Shown here in pieces: positions 10,190 through 20,032 of a stretch of DNA of 64,000 nucleotides (position 1 is its first letter; each line of letters opens with the position of its first letter). The stretch spans positions 124,001 through 188,000 of the forward strand of contig NZ_JACHGR010000006.1 of assembly GCF_014202415.1 (NCBI RefSeq), read 5' to 3'. The stretch comes from Tolumonas osonensis. GTDB taxonomy: Bacteria > Pseudomonadota > Gammaproteobacteria > Enterobacterales > Aeromonadaceae. Both the position numbers and the translations under genes were made by a program. Below the pieces are notes generated by a model. That model ran no database searches, was not told the origin of the DNA, and saw only the letters and a list, made by a program, of their open reading frames with translations.

Positions 10190-11008
10190 ATGATTAACGT
10201 AACTCCGACTATCAGTAACAGCGAATCTATTGATCTGGTCAACCTGGCGGAAGATAAAACTGCGCTGGAAGTGAAAGGCCTGGATCTGTATTACGGCAAT
10301 AAACAGGCTCTGTTTGATGTCAGCATGAAGATCCCGAAAGGGCAGGTGACTGCCTTTATCGGCCCGTCAGGCTGTGGTAAATCAACCCTGCTGCGTTGCA
10401 TCAACCGTATGAACGATCTGGTGGAAATCTGCCGCATCGACGGTGAAATCCTGCTGCACGGCCAGAATATTTACGACCGCAGCGTGGATGTTGCCGCACT
10501 GCGCCGCCGTGTCGGTATGGTGTTCCAGCGTCCGAACCCGTTCCCGAAATCCATCTACGAGAACGTAGTGTATGGTCTGCGTCTGCAGGGCATTAACGAT
10601 CGCCGCCAGCTGGATGAAGCGGTAGAACGCAGTCTGCGTGGCGCCGCGTTGTGGGAAGAAGTAAAAGATCGTCTGAATGAAAATGCCTTTGGCCTGTCTG
10701 GTGGTCAGCAACAACGTCTGGTGATCGCCCGCGCTATCGCGATTGAGCCGGAAGTCCTGCTGCTGGACGAACCAACCTCAGCACTGGATCCAATTTCAAC
10801 GTTAACCATTGAAGAATTGATTAATGAGCTGAAGAGCAAATACACCGTGGTGATCGTAACGCATAATATGCAGCAGGCAGCACGTGTATCAGATCAGACC
10901 GCCTTCATGTATATGGGTGAACTGATCGAATATTGCGACACCAACACTATCTTCACCAAGCCGAAGATGAAGAAAACCGAAGACTACATCACTGGTCGTT
11001 ACGGTTAA
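10190..11008 (+). CDS. pstB: PstB, phosphate transporter ATPase
   Basis: Cytoplasmic ATPase that drives PstSCA. All ABC motifs are present: Walker [10 protein letters not shown] (residues 58-66), Q-loop VFQRPNPFP, signature [14 protein letters not shown], Walker [14 protein letters not shown] and the switch His in [18 protein letters not shown] 10190 ([10 protein letters not shown]) is preferred to the in-frame ATG at 10139, which lies inside pstA; it gives 272 residues, against 257 in E. coli, with a short extra N terminus. Lies 22 bp after pstA and 18 bp before phoU. Confidence 0.96.
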   Translation: MINVTPTISNSESIDLVNLAEDKTALEVKGLDLYYGNKQALFDVSMKIPKGQVTAFIGPSGCGKSTLLRCINRMNDLVEICRIDGEILLHGQNIYDRSVDVAALRRRVGMVFQRPNPFPKSIYENVVYGLRLQGINDRRQLDEAVERSLRGAALWEEVKDRLNENAFGLSGGQQQRLVIARAIAIEPEVLLLDEPTSALDPISTLTIEELINELKSKYTVVIVTHNMQQAARVSDQTAFMYMGELIEYCDTNTIFTKPKMKKTEDYITGRYG

Positions 11009-11026
11009 TAAGCCCGGGAGGTTAAC

Positions 11027-11719
11027 GTGGAAGTCAACAAACATATTTCCGGTCAGTTCAATACCGAACTGGAAACTATTCGCAGTAGTGTGTTAGCCAT
11101 GGGCGGCATGGTCGAACAGCAGCTGAGCAATGCGCTGGAAGCGATCCATTCGCAGGATATCGAACTGGCGCGTAACATCGTGGAAACCGATCTCAAAGTG
11201 AACGCGATGGAGATCGCGATTGACGAAGAGTGTACCCGTATCATCGCCAAGCGTCAGCCGGCCGCCAGCGACCTGCGTCTGATCCTGATGATCTCCAAAA
11301 CCGTTACCGACCTGGAGCGGATGGGCGATGTGGCCGACAAACTGGCGCGGATGGTAGTGAAAAACGCCGGCCGTACCCAGCCACCGCTGGTGTCACTTGA
11401 CAGCATGGGTCGCCTGGCGATCAAAATGCTGCACGACGCCCTGGATGCCTTCGCCCGTATGGACGTGGAAGCCGCGGTGCGCCTGTATCACGAAGATGAC
11501 AACATCGACCGTCAGTACGAGTCCATCATCCGTGAGCTGATGACCTACATGATGGAAGATCCCCGCACCATCCCGCAGGTGCTGGACGTGCTCTGGGCCG
11601 CCCGTTCTATCGAACGTATCGGCGATCGCTGCCAGCATATCAGTGACTACATCATCTACTGCGTCAAAGGCAAAGATGTGCGTCATACCAAAATTGAAGA
11701 CGTAAACTCACTGGGTTGA
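11027..11719 (+). CDS. phoU: PhoU, negative regulator of the Pho regulon
   Basis: Helical adaptor that links PstB to PhoR and turns the regulon off when phosphate is plentiful. Two tandem three-helix PhoU repeats can be seen, each with the E/D-x3-D metal-binding type motif ([11 protein letters not shown] and [12 protein letters not shown]). The start is GTG 11027, well placed behind GGGAGG and opening with the conserved [13 protein letters not shown]. 230 residues. Last gene of pstCAB-phoU; a strong terminator follows. Confidence 0.96.
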   Translation: MEVNKHISGQFNTELETIRSSVLAMGGMVEQQLSNALEAIHSQDIELARNIVETDLKVNAMEIAIDEECTRIIAKRQPAASDLRLILMISKTVTDLERMGDVADKLARMVVKNAGRTQPPLVSLDSMGRLAIKMLHDALDAFARMDVEAAVRLYHEDDNIDRQYESIIRELMTYMMEDPRTIPQVLDVLWAARSIERIGDRCQHISDYIIYCVKGKDVRHTKIEDVNSLG

Positions 11720-11735
11720 TAGACCCGGTTCTCCG

Positions 11736-11764
11736 AAGGGCGCTGTAAGCGCCCTTTGTTTTTT
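11736..11764 (+). terminator. Terminator of pstCAB-phoU
   Basis: Stem AAGGGCGCT / AGCGCCCTT, 3-base loop, followed by a T-rich tail. Ends the phosphate operon 16 bp after phoU. Confidence 0.9.
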
Positions 11765-11923
11765 ATGTCTTGCAACCGTTTACATTGCTTAACTCTCCAT
11801 CAACCCGCTGCCGCAAAGATAAAACTAATGGTCTATGGATATTGACCTGTATACAATATCAGCCGCACAAAAGACCGATCATTAAATTACAGCAATCGGC
11901 AAAACTGAGTTACAGGGAAGCTT

Positions 11924-12937
11924 ATGAGTATTTTAGTCACAGGTGGTGCGGGTTACATCGGCAGTCACACCACAGTTGAACTGTTAAATGCCGGCTATGA
12001 TGTGGTTATCGTCGATAACTTCTGCAATTCACATCCCGAAGTCCTGAACCGTATTGCGGCATTGACCGGTAAACAGCCGGTGTTTTATGAAGCGGATGTC
12101 CGCGATGCCGCAGCACTGAGCAATATCTTCAGCCAGCATAAAATCGAATCAGTGATCCACTTTGCCGGCCTGAAAGCAGTCGGTGAGTCGACCCGTCTCC
12201 CTCTCAAGTATTATCAGAACAACATTGCGGCCACGCTGACCCTATGCGAGGTGATGCAGCAGCACAACGTATTCGATCTGGTATTCAGTTCTTCCGCGAC
12301 CGTCTACGGTGATCCGCACGCGGTACCGATCAACGAAAGCTTCCCACTGTCAGCGACCAACCCGTATGGCCGCTCCAAATTGATGGTGGAAGAAATTCTG
12401 CGTGACGTGACAAAAGCCGAGCCTCGCTGGGGTATCGTATTGCTGCGTTACTTCAACCCCGTTGGTGCTCATCCATCAGGCACGATGGGGGAGGATCCGA
12501 ACGGTATTCCCAACAATCTGCTGCCGTTTATCAGCCAGGTGGCCATTGGCCGCTTACCACAACTCTCCGTATTTGGTAACGACTACGCAACCCCGGATGG
12601 CACCGGCGTACGTGATTACATCCACGTGGTGGATCTGGCGATTGGTCATATCAAAGCCATCGAACGCATCAAACGTGAACGCGGCGTGCTGACTTACAAC
12701 CTCGGCACCGGGCAGGGGTATTCCGTACTGGAAATGATCACGGCATTTGAACAGGCTGCCGGTAAAAAGATCGCCTATCAGATCGTCGACCGACGCCCGG
12801 GCGATATCGCCGAATGCTGGGCCGATCCGAGCTACGCTGCAAATGATTTAGGCTGGAAAGCCGAGCGTACCTTACAGGATATGATGCAGGACACCTGGCG
12901 CTGGCAATCAAAAAATCCTAACGGATATAAAGAGTAA
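11924..12937 (+). CDS. galE: GalE, UDP-glucose 4-epimerase
   Basis: NAD-dependent interconversion of UDP-glucose and UDP-galactose, supplying UDP-Gal for glycans and completing the Leloir pathway. Extended SDR features: GGAGYIG (residues 7-13), S124, and catalytic Y148-G-R-S-K152; [12 protein letters not shown] and the C-terminal WQSKNPNGY are typical of bacterial GalE (337 residues, 338 in E. coli). ATG 11924 follows CAGGGAA. It is separated by a hairpin from the JUMPstart leader, so it is transcribed apart from the glycan operon but probably feeds it. Confidence 0.96.
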   Translation: MSILVTGGAGYIGSHTTVELLNAGYDVVIVDNFCNSHPEVLNRIAALTGKQPVFYEADVRDAAALSNIFSQHKIESVIHFAGLKAVGESTRLPLKYYQNNIAATLTLCEVMQQHNVFDLVFSSSATVYGDPHAVPINESFPLSATNPYGRSKLMVEEILRDVTKAEPRWGIVLLRYFNPVGAHPSGTMGEDPNGIPNNLLPFISQVAIGRLPQLSVFGNDYATPDGTGVRDYIHVVDLAIGHIKAIERIKRERGVLTYNLGTGQGYSVLEMITAFEQAAGKKIAYQIVDRRPGDIAECWADPSYAANDLGWKAERTLQDMMQDTWRWQSKNPNGYKE

Positions 12938-12955
12938 TCATTGAGTTATAGACCA

Positions 12956-12986
12956 GAAAGGCTACTCGTTTGTTGAGTGGCCTTTC
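12956..12986 (+). terminator. Hairpin after galE, probable terminator
   Basis: Twelve-base stem GAAAGGCTACTC / GAGTGGCCTTTC (one wobble pair), 7-base loop. No long T-run follows, so it may be leaky or Rho-assisted. Confidence 0.6.
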
Positions 12987-13008
12987 CCACAATTCAAATA
13001 CCTATCCG

Positions 13009-13043
13009 CACTGTGGCAGTGGTAAGCCAGGGGCGGTAGCGTG
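13009..13043 (+). promoter_or_regulatory. JUMPstart leader with ops element (RfaH recruitment)
   Basis: The sequence ends with TAAGCCAGGGGCGGTAGCGTG, matching the 3' half of the enterobacterial JUMPstart; 13032-13043 is GGCGGTAGCGTG, the exact 12-base ops core. It lies in the leader 69 bp before wzz. In known systems ops pauses RNA polymerase and loads RfaH, which suppresses termination over long LPS, capsule or conjugation operons. It predicts RfaH dependence of wzz through rmlB. Confidence 0.92.
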
Positions 13044-13111
13044 TGAAAAATTCAGCATCCCCCCTTTATTAATACGAATTATTATCACCCACAGTTAATT
13101 TTGAGTGAATC

Positions 13112-14242
13112 ATGAATAACAAAGAATTCCCGCAACAAGCCAACATGCCTTATCCATACCCAATGCCTTATCAGGACAATGATGAAATTGATCTGATTGA
13201 ATTGTTCCGTACACTCTGGAAACAAAAGGCGAAAATTGCACTGATTACAGCTGCAACCACAGTGGCCGCCGGGATTTATGCGTTTACGGCGGAAGAGGTG
13301 TGGACGTCGAAAGCTGTGATTGCAGCGCCGAAAGCTTCCGATATAGGGGAATTCTATCAACTGGCACAGAATCTGGAACGTAATGCGCCAATGATTACGA
13401 CACCTGATGGTGTACAGATTAAAACGGAAGATACTAAACCACTACAGCTCAATAACTTGCGCAGTAGCTTATTTAATGATTTCAGGAGAGAACTGGAATC
13501 AGAAAATGAAAGAAGAAGTTTTGTAGCGTCAACCGATTATTATCGGGAAAAAATCAAAGACAAGTCAGAGCGCGATCAGAAATTAGTGTTGCAAGATATA
13601 ATAGAAGAAAATATCAGCTATACAGCCGCAGATGGCAAAAAAATAAAATTCGATACGATTACTTTCTCTGCTAATACCGCAGAAAAAGCGCAATCTCTGC
13701 TACAGCAATATATGGTTTCATTAAATAAAAAGGTAATTAAAAATAATGAAGCAGAGTTAAATATATTGTTGAATAAATTCCGACAGGATCTCAGCGTAGA
13801 AGCGAAAACCCTGGCAAATAATGCTGAAGATCAATTAAAGATAGAGATTAATACTGTTGCCTCTGCATTAGCACAGGCAAAAGGAATGAATCAGACGGAA
13901 CCTTCTGCAAACTTACCGGCAGAAATCAATAATGCCACTATGTATCTTTTGGGTAGTAAGGCATTATCAGCGAAATTGGCTCTTTTGCAGGCTTCTGAAC
14001 CTGTTTTTCCGAGTCGCTATTTTGAAGTTCAGCAACAATTAAAATCTTTGAATGCGATTAAAATGGTTTCTACAGGGGGTAAAACGTTTACTTATATAGA
14101 TGAGCCGAGTGAGCCTGTTATTAAAGACAAACCAAAAAAAATCATCATTATTGTCGTCGGATTGTTTGTGGGATTATTGTTTGGTTTGACCTATGCGTTT
14201 TTTTCAACATTGTTTGATAAAAATAGTCAGCAAAGAAATTAG
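13112..14242 (+). CDS. wzz: Wzz-family polysaccharide chain-length regulator
   Basis: Inner-membrane polysaccharide co-polymerase that sets modal chain length in Wzy-dependent pathways. Architecture: cytoplasmic Pro/Tyr-rich N terminus (residues 1-35), membrane segment about 42-60, a long charged helical periplasmic part, then a C-terminal membrane segment (about 340-362) preceded by Pro-rich EPSEPVIKDKPKK. At 376 residues it is nearer to FepE/WzzE size than to short Wzz proteins, and no kinase domain is attached, so it is not a Wzc. First gene after the ops element; ATG 13112 follows GAGTGA. Confidence 0.85.
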   Translation: MNNKEFPQQANMPYPYPMPYQDNDEIDLIELFRTLWKQKAKIALITAATTVAAGIYAFTAEEVWTSKAVIAAPKASDIGEFYQLAQNLERNAPMITTPDGVQIKTEDTKPLQLNNLRSSLFNDFRRELESENERRSFVASTDYYREKIKDKSERDQKLVLQDIIEENISYTAADGKKIKFDTITFSANTAEKAQSLLQQYMVSLNKKVIKNNEAELNILLNKFRQDLSVEAKTLANNAEDQLKIEINTVASALAQAKGMNQTEPSANLPAEINNATMYLLGSKALSAKLALLQASEPVFPSRYFEVQQQLKSLNAIKMVSTGGKTFTYIDEPSEPVIKDKPKKIIIIVVGLFVGLLFGLTYAFFSTLFDKNSQQRN

Positions 14243-14301
14243 AGATTATAGATGGTTTATATTTAGTCTATTCATTGCTTTTTATCTTGAAGGGTTTAAC
14301 T

Positions 14302-15300
14302 ATGTCTCTACGTGATTTTGATGTTGATTTTATTATTACATGGGTTGATGGTAATGATAAAAAATGGCAAAAAGAGTTGACTAAAAATAAATATGGTGCA
14401 GATGATTACTCCACGCTTGATTTAAGATATCGCGATATGGGTATTTTAAAGTACTGGTTTAGATTTGTCGAAATGTATGCACCTTGGGTAAGAAAGGTTT
14501 TCTTTGTTACGGAAGGGCATGTCCCGGAATGGTTGAATCTAGATAATCCAAAATTAGTCCATGTAAAACATAAAGATTACATACCAGGTGAATATTTGCC
14601 TGTCTTTAGCTCTCATCCTATAGAAATAAATTTTCATAGAATAGAAGGTTTATCAGAACGCTTTGTTTATTTTAATGACGATATGTTTTTATTGAAAAGT
14701 GTCGATAAAGATCTATTTTTTGATAAGAAGGGATTGCCTCGTGATGCTGCGGTCATGAATGCTATTTCTGGGGATAAGTTAACCCATATCGCAATGAATA
14801 ATATAGAACTTATCAATTCTGTATTCTCTAAACATAGTGTAATTAAACGTAATTTATTCAAGTGGTTTAATTGTAAGTATGGAAAAGAAAACATTAGAAA
14901 TATTCTTCTTATGCCTTGGCCACAGTTCACCGGTTTTTTGGATTTCCATTTGCCAAATGCTTATCTTAAACAAACATATATAGATGTTTGGGATAAGTTT
15001 AATGAGAAAATGGAGAAAACCAGTGCGTCTAAATTTAGATGTTCTGATGATATTAATCAATATATTTTTAGATATTGGCAGTTGGTTTCTGGAAAGTTTT
15101 CTCCAGTTGCTAAACAAAGATTAGGTGTATACGCTGAACTATCAAATAAAAATAATGATATTATTGATATCATAAAAAATGATAGATTTTTCATGGCTTG
15201 TTTTAATGATGCTGATGTTGAGAATTTTGAAGAGTTCAAGGTTATTTTAAGTTCCGTATTAGAAAAAAAAGCGCCAAATAAATCATCATTTGAGAAATAA
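14302..15300 (+). CDS. Stealth-family sugar-phosphate transferase
   Basis: Cytoplasmic transferase of the Stealth family (conserved from bacterial capsule enzymes to animal GlcNAc-1-phosphotransferase), which moves a hexose-1-phosphate to a sugar acceptor and makes phosphodiester links. Seen: CR1 DFDVDFIITWVDGND near the N terminus, the CR2 region with YRDMGILKYWFRFVEMYAPW and FFVTEGHVPEWL, and CR3 FHRIEGLSERFVYFNDDMFL. Start 14302 (MSLRDF) follows GAAGGG; 332 residues. The donor sugar cannot be told. Very AT-rich, unlike its flanks, which suggests recent transfer. Confidence 0.85.
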   Translation: MSLRDFDVDFIITWVDGNDKKWQKELTKNKYGADDYSTLDLRYRDMGILKYWFRFVEMYAPWVRKVFFVTEGHVPEWLNLDNPKLVHVKHKDYIPGEYLPVFSSHPIEINFHRIEGLSERFVYFNDDMFLLKSVDKDLFFDKKGLPRDAAVMNAISGDKLTHIAMNNIELINSVFSKHSVIKRNLFKWFNCKYGKENIRNILLMPWPQFTGFLDFHLPNAYLKQTYIDVWDKFNEKMEKTSASKFRCSDDINQYIFRYWQLVSGKFSPVAKQRLGVYAELSNKNNDIIDIIKNDRFFMACFNDADVENFEEFKVILSSVLEKKAPNKSSFEK

Positions 15301-15302
15301 AA

Positions 15303-16526
15303 TTGTCTAATTTAAAGAAAAATATTTCACTTTTAGGTCTGATACAAATTGTCCAATTTGTTATTCCACTATTTCAATTACCTTATTTATCTAGGGTTGT
15401 TGGCATTGATTCATTTGGTCTATATATGTTTGCTGTATCGTTATTATATGCAGCTACAATAATTGGAGATTTTGGTTTAGGTGTATATCTCCCCCAGAAG
15501 GTTGCATTAAATCAAAATAACAAAGATGAATTAAGTAAGATTTTCTGTGGAACATCATGCATTAAGTTTGTTCTCTGTTTTCCTGCAATTGGTATATATA
15601 TGTATATATCCAGTTTATATAATGGGAGTGAGGTGTCAGGTCTATTTTTCTTGTTAATGATTTTAGGTTTATGTGGTAATATTTTTTCACTCGCGTGGTT
15701 GTTTCAGGGATGTGAGGATTTAAAATATTATGCTTATCTCAACTTGATTGTTAAGTTTTTAGGTATGGGGGCGGTTTTTTTATTTGTCAAATCACCTTTG
15801 GATATTGAGGTGTTAGCTTTTGTTTTTTCATTACAATTTTTTTTTATTGCAATAATATCCCACTTAATAGCATTCCGTCGGTATAACCTGAGTATTATTC
15901 GACCAGATTTTTTATATCTTAAAGATTTAATCCGAATTAGTGCGGGCTATTTTGTATCTAGAGTTTTTGTTTCTTTATATACAGTATGTGGTTCTGTGTA
16001 TCTTGGCGTTTATGGTTCTGCTCAGCAAATTGCTTTCTATGGAGCGGCAGAACAATTGTATAAAGCGGGACAACAAGTTTTTTTCCCCTTTAGTCAAGCT
16101 TTATATCCATATATGGTAAGAACAAAAAATTATATGGTTTTATATAAGGTTATAATGATTTGTTTGTGCATTGCTTGCTCTGGTGCGTTATTCGGCTTTT
16201 TTGCAGGAAAAGAAATTCTAAATATTATATTTGGTTTAGAGTTTGAAAAAGCGTTTCAAGTGTTAAATGTATTTATGATAATTATTATTATAAGTAGTAT
16301 CTCTCTGATTATTGGATATCCTGCATTATCACCTCTAGGTTTGGGTAGCAAGGTTAATATAAGTGTTGTTGGTGGTGGTTTAATTCAATTGATTATGCTT
16401 GGTGTGATAACTTTTTCAATTGAAGAAAAAACTGCTGTGATAGTTGCTTTGTCTATATTGATTTGTGAATTATTTGTTTTCATGTTCAGAGGATATTTTT
16501 TTGTTAAAAAGGTTTTATTAAAATGA
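15303..16526 (+). CDS. wzx: Wzx-type O-antigen/capsule repeat-unit flippase
   Basis: Predicted polytopic membrane protein (407 residues, about 12 hydrophobic segments) of the polysaccharide-synthesis MOP flippase family, which moves undecaprenyl-PP-linked repeat units across the inner membrane. The N-terminal QFVIPLFQLPYLSRVVGID and FGLYMFAVSLL resemble Wzx proteins. The start is an unusual TTG at 15303, 2 bp after the previous stop; no ATG lies nearby in frame before the conserved region. Its last 4 bp overlap the next gene. AT-rich. Confidence 0.87.
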   Translation: MSNLKKNISLLGLIQIVQFVIPLFQLPYLSRVVGIDSFGLYMFAVSLLYAATIIGDFGLGVYLPQKVALNQNNKDELSKIFCGTSCIKFVLCFPAIGIYMYISSLYNGSEVSGLFFLLMILGLCGNIFSLAWLFQGCEDLKYYAYLNLIVKFLGMGAVFLFVKSPLDIEVLAFVFSLQFFFIAIISHLIAFRRYNLSIIRPDFLYLKDLIRISAGYFVSRVFVSLYTVCGSVYLGVYGSAQQIAFYGAAEQLYKAGQQVFFPFSQALYPYMVRTKNYMVLYKVIMICLCIACSGALFGFFAGKEILNIIFGLEFEKAFQVLNVFMIIIIISSISLIIGYPALSPLGLGSKVNISVVGGGLIQLIMLGVITFSIEEKTAVIVALSILICELFVFMFRGYFFVKKVLLK

Positions 16527-17773
16527 TTTGCAAATCAAGAAGTAAACTTTTTAAATTACTTTTAACGTTATTTTCGTTTCTTGGGTTGTTTTTGTCCTCT
16601 AGTGGTTTTGAAGTATTTAAAGCTGGAGGAGCGAGGCCCGAGAATATAGAGTATTCTATTGAGCCTTATGAAGGCGTTTTAAATTACATGACACCGTTGT
16701 GGGTTATGCTGGGGATTGTTTTATTTATTTTATTTATATGCAATTTAAAGTTTAGTGTTTATAGGTTAAATAAGTTTTTCTTGTTTTTAGCTTTGTTGGT
16801 TTTCTATCTTTTTTTATCGGTTTCTTGGTCTATTTACCCAAAAACATCATTAAATAATGCCGTGCTAATATTATGTTTTGCTTTGTTTTCATTTATGCAT
16901 GTATGGGTTTCTGGTACACGTAGAGCTATAATGGACATTGAGCATTTTTTGTTTTTTGTAGTTCTTTTATCTTATTTTATGGTTTTTTTTATGCCAACTT
17001 ATGGATTGGCTGTTGGTCGTCACGAGGGCTTTTGGCAAGGAGTGTTTTCTCATAAGAATAATTTAGGTGTTACGTGTAATATGGCTTTGGTATTTTTTCT
17101 TATCAATAAAAATGTGTGTTCTATATTGTATTGGTCTAAATTGGTTCTTGTATTCTTTTTATTAATAATGAGTGGATCCTATACGGCTATATTTACAGCA
17201 TTTTTAATTTTGTTCTTTTTTGCTGCAATGAAAATAAAGTTAAGCAAGAATATAATTATGTTTGCAGTGTTTTCCATTTTGTTTTTTGGGTTTTTTGCTG
17301 TATTTATATCTCAATCTGGCTTGGGTTTTAATATTTTTGGTAAAGGTACGGACTTTTCTAGTCGAAATCTTATATGGGGATTTGTAATAAATCGATTTCT
17401 TGAGCGCCCTATATTAGGATATGGTTTGGCAACATTTCAAGAGCTTGCTAAGCAGGAACATGAAATAATTAGGTTGTATGTGGGTGAGGTTGTAAATAAT
17501 ACACATAATGGTTTTTTAGATTCATTGCTTAACTTGGGTATGATAGGTTTTTCCCTGTCTCTCATTTTTTTATTTATCACTCCTTATTTAAATAGAACTA
17601 GTGGATGCTTTAATGTTTCTGTTTTAATGTGTTTGGTTTTTATTGTTAACAATAGTTTTGAATCTCGTTTTTTTGTTTTTGGTCATCTTCTTTATGTTTA
17701 TTTTTATTGTTTTTTTATTGGTGTTAAATCCCGAATAAATAAGAAAAAGCTCCAGGTGGATAATAATGTCTAA
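16523..17773 (+). CDS. wzy: Wzy-type polysaccharide polymerase (Wzy_C / O-antigen ligase superfamily)
   Basis: Polytopic membrane protein of 416 residues with about 10-12 hydrophobic segments. Wzy_C-type signature pieces are visible: GVFSHKNNLGVTC, SGSYTAIFTAF, the large loop with SSRNLIWGFVINRF and LERPILGYGLATF, and HNGFLDSLLNLG. Members polymerise O-units or ligate them to an acceptor; because a separate ligase-like gene lies downstream (21482), this one is best called the polymerase. Its ATG overlaps the wzx stop (ATGA) and its end overlaps the next gene by 8 bp, so translation is coupled. AT-rich. Confidence 0.8.
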   Translation: MICKSRSKLFKLLLTLFSFLGLFLSSSGFEVFKAGGARPENIEYSIEPYEGVLNYMTPLWVMLGIVLFILFICNLKFSVYRLNKFFLFLALLVFYLFLSVSWSIYPKTSLNNAVLILCFALFSFMHVWVSGTRRAIMDIEHFLFFVVLLSYFMVFFMPTYGLAVGRHEGFWQGVFSHKNNLGVTCNMALVFFLINKNVCSILYWSKLVLVFFLLIMSGSYTAIFTAFLILFFFAAMKIKLSKNIIMFAVFSILFFGFFAVFISQSGLGFNIFGKGTDFSSRNLIWGFVINRFLERPILGYGLATFQELAKQEHEIIRLYVGEVVNNTHNGFLDSLLNLGMIGFSLSLIFLFITPYLNRTSGCFNVSVLMCLVFIVNNSFESRFFVFGHLLYVYFYCFFIGVKSRINKKKLQVDNNV

Positions 17774-18839
17774 ATTAGTCTTTGTTCATTTATATAATGA
17801 TCGTAGCGGCAGTCCTAAGGTCCTATCTCAAGTAATTAATGCTACTTGTCGCCGAGGGTATTCGGCCGAATTATTAACGAGCTATAATCCAGATGGTGTC
17901 CTCAATGGTTTGCCCATTAGTCAGAAAAATATATTTTATAGGCGCTCAGAAAATAAAATAATTACACTTATATATTATATAATTTCCCAGCTTTTATTGT
18001 TTTTAAACTGTTTGAGGTATTTTAGACAAGATGTTGTTTTTTATGTGAATACACTTATGCCGTTTGGTGCCGCTGTGGCTGCATGGATCATGCGGAAACC
18101 GGTGATTTATCATATTCACGAAACATCAATAAAACCAAAAATATTGAAAAGCTTTCTGCGATTTATTGTTAATTTAACAGCAACAAAAATTATTTTTGTA
18201 TCAGACTTCTTAAAGAACGAAGAGTCTTTTTTCAATAAAGAGCAATTTGTTGTATATAATGCTATTAATGTTGATAGTGTGTTAATTTCACCAGAAAAAA
18301 AAGATGATAAATTTAATGTTCTAATGGCTTGCTCATTAAAAACATATAAAGGTGTTTTAGAATATATTTCTATTGCGAAACACTTTGTTGAAAATAAAGA
18401 ATTTGATTTCTATTTGGTTTTGAATGCAGATTCAAAAGAAATTAATGTATGGTTTAATGATGTTTCTGTTCCTCCGAATGTTAAACTTTTTTCTAGACAG
18501 ACAGATATGACTTCTTTTTATGCCAAGAGTCATCTTTTATTAAATCTCTCGCGTCCTGATGAATGGATTGAAACATTTGGATTAACTATTTTAGAAGGTA
18601 TGTCTTTTGGGCTTCCTGTTATTGTTCCTCCTGTTGGTGGACCAGTAGAAATAGTGGAGAATGAACGCGAAGGATATTTAATTTCATGCTATGAAACTCA
18701 AAGAGTTGTCGACTCGATTAAAAAAATGGCGGCTGATTCTGAGTTGTATAATTACTTTTCTAATAACGCTATAGCTAAGGCTAATTTTTTTAGTCTCAGT
18801 GAGTTTGAAAAAAATATAATTGATATTATTGATTTGTAA
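17766..18839 (+). CDS. Glycosyltransferase family 4 (GT-B fold)
   Basis: Retaining nucleotide-sugar glycosyltransferase acting at the inner face of the membrane on lipid-linked repeat units. Seen: N-terminal YNDRSGSPKVL, a donor-domain region RPDEWIETFGLTILEGMSFG holding the E-x7-E motif of GT4 enzymes, and PVIVPPVGGPVEIV. 357 residues. The hydrophobic stretch near residues 65-82 could be a membrane-associating helix. It overlaps wzy by 8 bp. Donor and acceptor are not identifiable. AT-rich, part of the acquired-looking block. Confidence 0.85.
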   Translation: MSKLVFVHLYNDRSGSPKVLSQVINATCRRGYSAELLTSYNPDGVLNGLPISQKNIFYRRSENKIITLIYYIISQLLLFLNCLRYFRQDVVFYVNTLMPFGAAVAAWIMRKPVIYHIHETSIKPKILKSFLRFIVNLTATKIIFVSDFLKNEESFFNKEQFVVYNAINVDSVLISPEKKDDKFNVLMACSLKTYKGVLEYISIAKHFVENKEFDFYLVLNADSKEINVWFNDVSVPPNVKLFSRQTDMTSFYAKSHLLLNLSRPDEWIETFGLTILEGMSFGLPVIVPPVGGPVEIVENEREGYLISCYETQRVVDSIKKMAADSELYNYFSNNAIAKANFFSLSEFEKNIIDIIDL

Positions 18840-18849
18840 GGTGTTGTCA

Positions 18850-19956
18850 ATGTCGAAAAAAAAACTATCTATACTTGGCATTCGAGGTATTCCTGCTGCT
18901 CATGGTGGTTTTGAAACTTTTGCTGAATATCTTGCTCTCTATCTGAAAGACCGTAATTGGCAAGTTAGTGTTTATTGTCAGGAAGATGAAGGCGAGTGGC
19001 ATGAAACAACCTGGAATGGTATCCGTCTTATACATGTGCCGGTTAAAACTCAAGGTGCACTAGGTACTATTATTTTTGATTTAAAAACAGTATTGCACTC
19101 TTTAAAAAATAAAGATTTACTTCTGACTCTGGGGTATAACACAGCAATTTTTAATTTTCTGCATTGGGCACTTCGCCGGAAAAATATCATCAATATGGAT
19201 GGTATTGAATGGAAACGTGAAAAATGGGGAAAAGTTGCTAAAGCATGGTTCTGGATCAATGAGCGTTTAGGTTGTTGGTTTGGCAGTCATTTAATTGCTG
19301 ATCATCCACGTATTGAAGATCATCTGGCAACCCGTGTGCGGCGAGACAAGATCACGATGATTCCTTATGGCGCCCGTCATATCACCGAAGCAAATGAAGC
19401 TATATTGGCTGATTATCATTTGCAACCAAGCCAATATTTGATTCTCATTGCCCGTGCGGAACCGGAAAATTCTATTTTAGAAGTAATAGAGGCTTTTTCC
19501 CGTTTCCCAAGAGGGAAGAAACTGGTTGTGTTAGGTAATTATAAACCTGAATCAAATGAATATCATAAGAAAGTAATGGCAGCAGCCAGCGCTGAAGTGA
19601 TCTTTCCTGGTGCAATTTATGATGCTGATAAGGTCGCTGCGTTGCGTTTTTATGCATTAGCTTATATACATGGCCATCGGGTAGGGGGAACTAATCCTTC
19701 ATTGGTTGAGGCGCTTGGTGCAGGTAACGCCATTCTGGCACATGACAATCATTTTAACCGCTGGGTTGCTGGTGATGCGGGCATTTATTTTTCTGATGTT
19801 AACAGTTGTGCGACGGCGATTGAGCGATTATGTGCTGAATCGGATTTAGTTGAGAATTTGCAATCATCTGCTCAGAAAATATTTTCATCCCGCTTTACAT
19901 GGCAACAGATCCTTCAGCAATATGAAACATTGCTGTCTGATTGGGATAATCGTTAA
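18850..19956 (+). CDS. GT4 glycosyltransferase with DUF1972 N-terminal domain, probable rhamnosyltransferase
   Basis: GT-B glycosyltransferase whose N-terminal domain (LGIRGIPAAHGGFETFAEYLA) is DUF1972-like, found in Cps2T/RgpA-type beta-rhamnosyltransferases. The C-terminal domain has ARAEPENSILEVIEAF and HGHRVGGTNPSLVEALGAGN, the latter carrying the donor-binding region. Use of dTDP-rhamnose fits with rmlDACB in the same operon, but the specificity is inference. Start 18850 (MSKKKLSIL) lies just after the preceding stop; 368 residues. Base composition returns toward the chromosomal average in its second half. Confidence 0.85.
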   Translation: MSKKKLSILGIRGIPAAHGGFETFAEYLALYLKDRNWQVSVYCQEDEGEWHETTWNGIRLIHVPVKTQGALGTIIFDLKTVLHSLKNKDLLLTLGYNTAIFNFLHWALRRKNIINMDGIEWKREKWGKVAKAWFWINERLGCWFGSHLIADHPRIEDHLATRVRRDKITMIPYGARHITEANEAILADYHLQPSQYLILIARAEPENSILEVIEAFSRFPRGKKLVVLGNYKPESNEYHKKVMAAASAEVIFPGAIYDADKVAALRFYALAYIHGHRVGGTNPSLVEALGAGNAILAHDNHFNRWVAGDAGIYFSDVNSCATAIERLCAESDLVENLQSSAQKIFSSRFTWQQILQQYETLLSDWDNR

Positions 19957-20032
19957 TTATTACTGACTTCCGGTGTTAGATCAGCTGATTACAAAGTGTA
20001 TCAGGCGTTTTTTCTTGGATTAAAGAAAGTCT

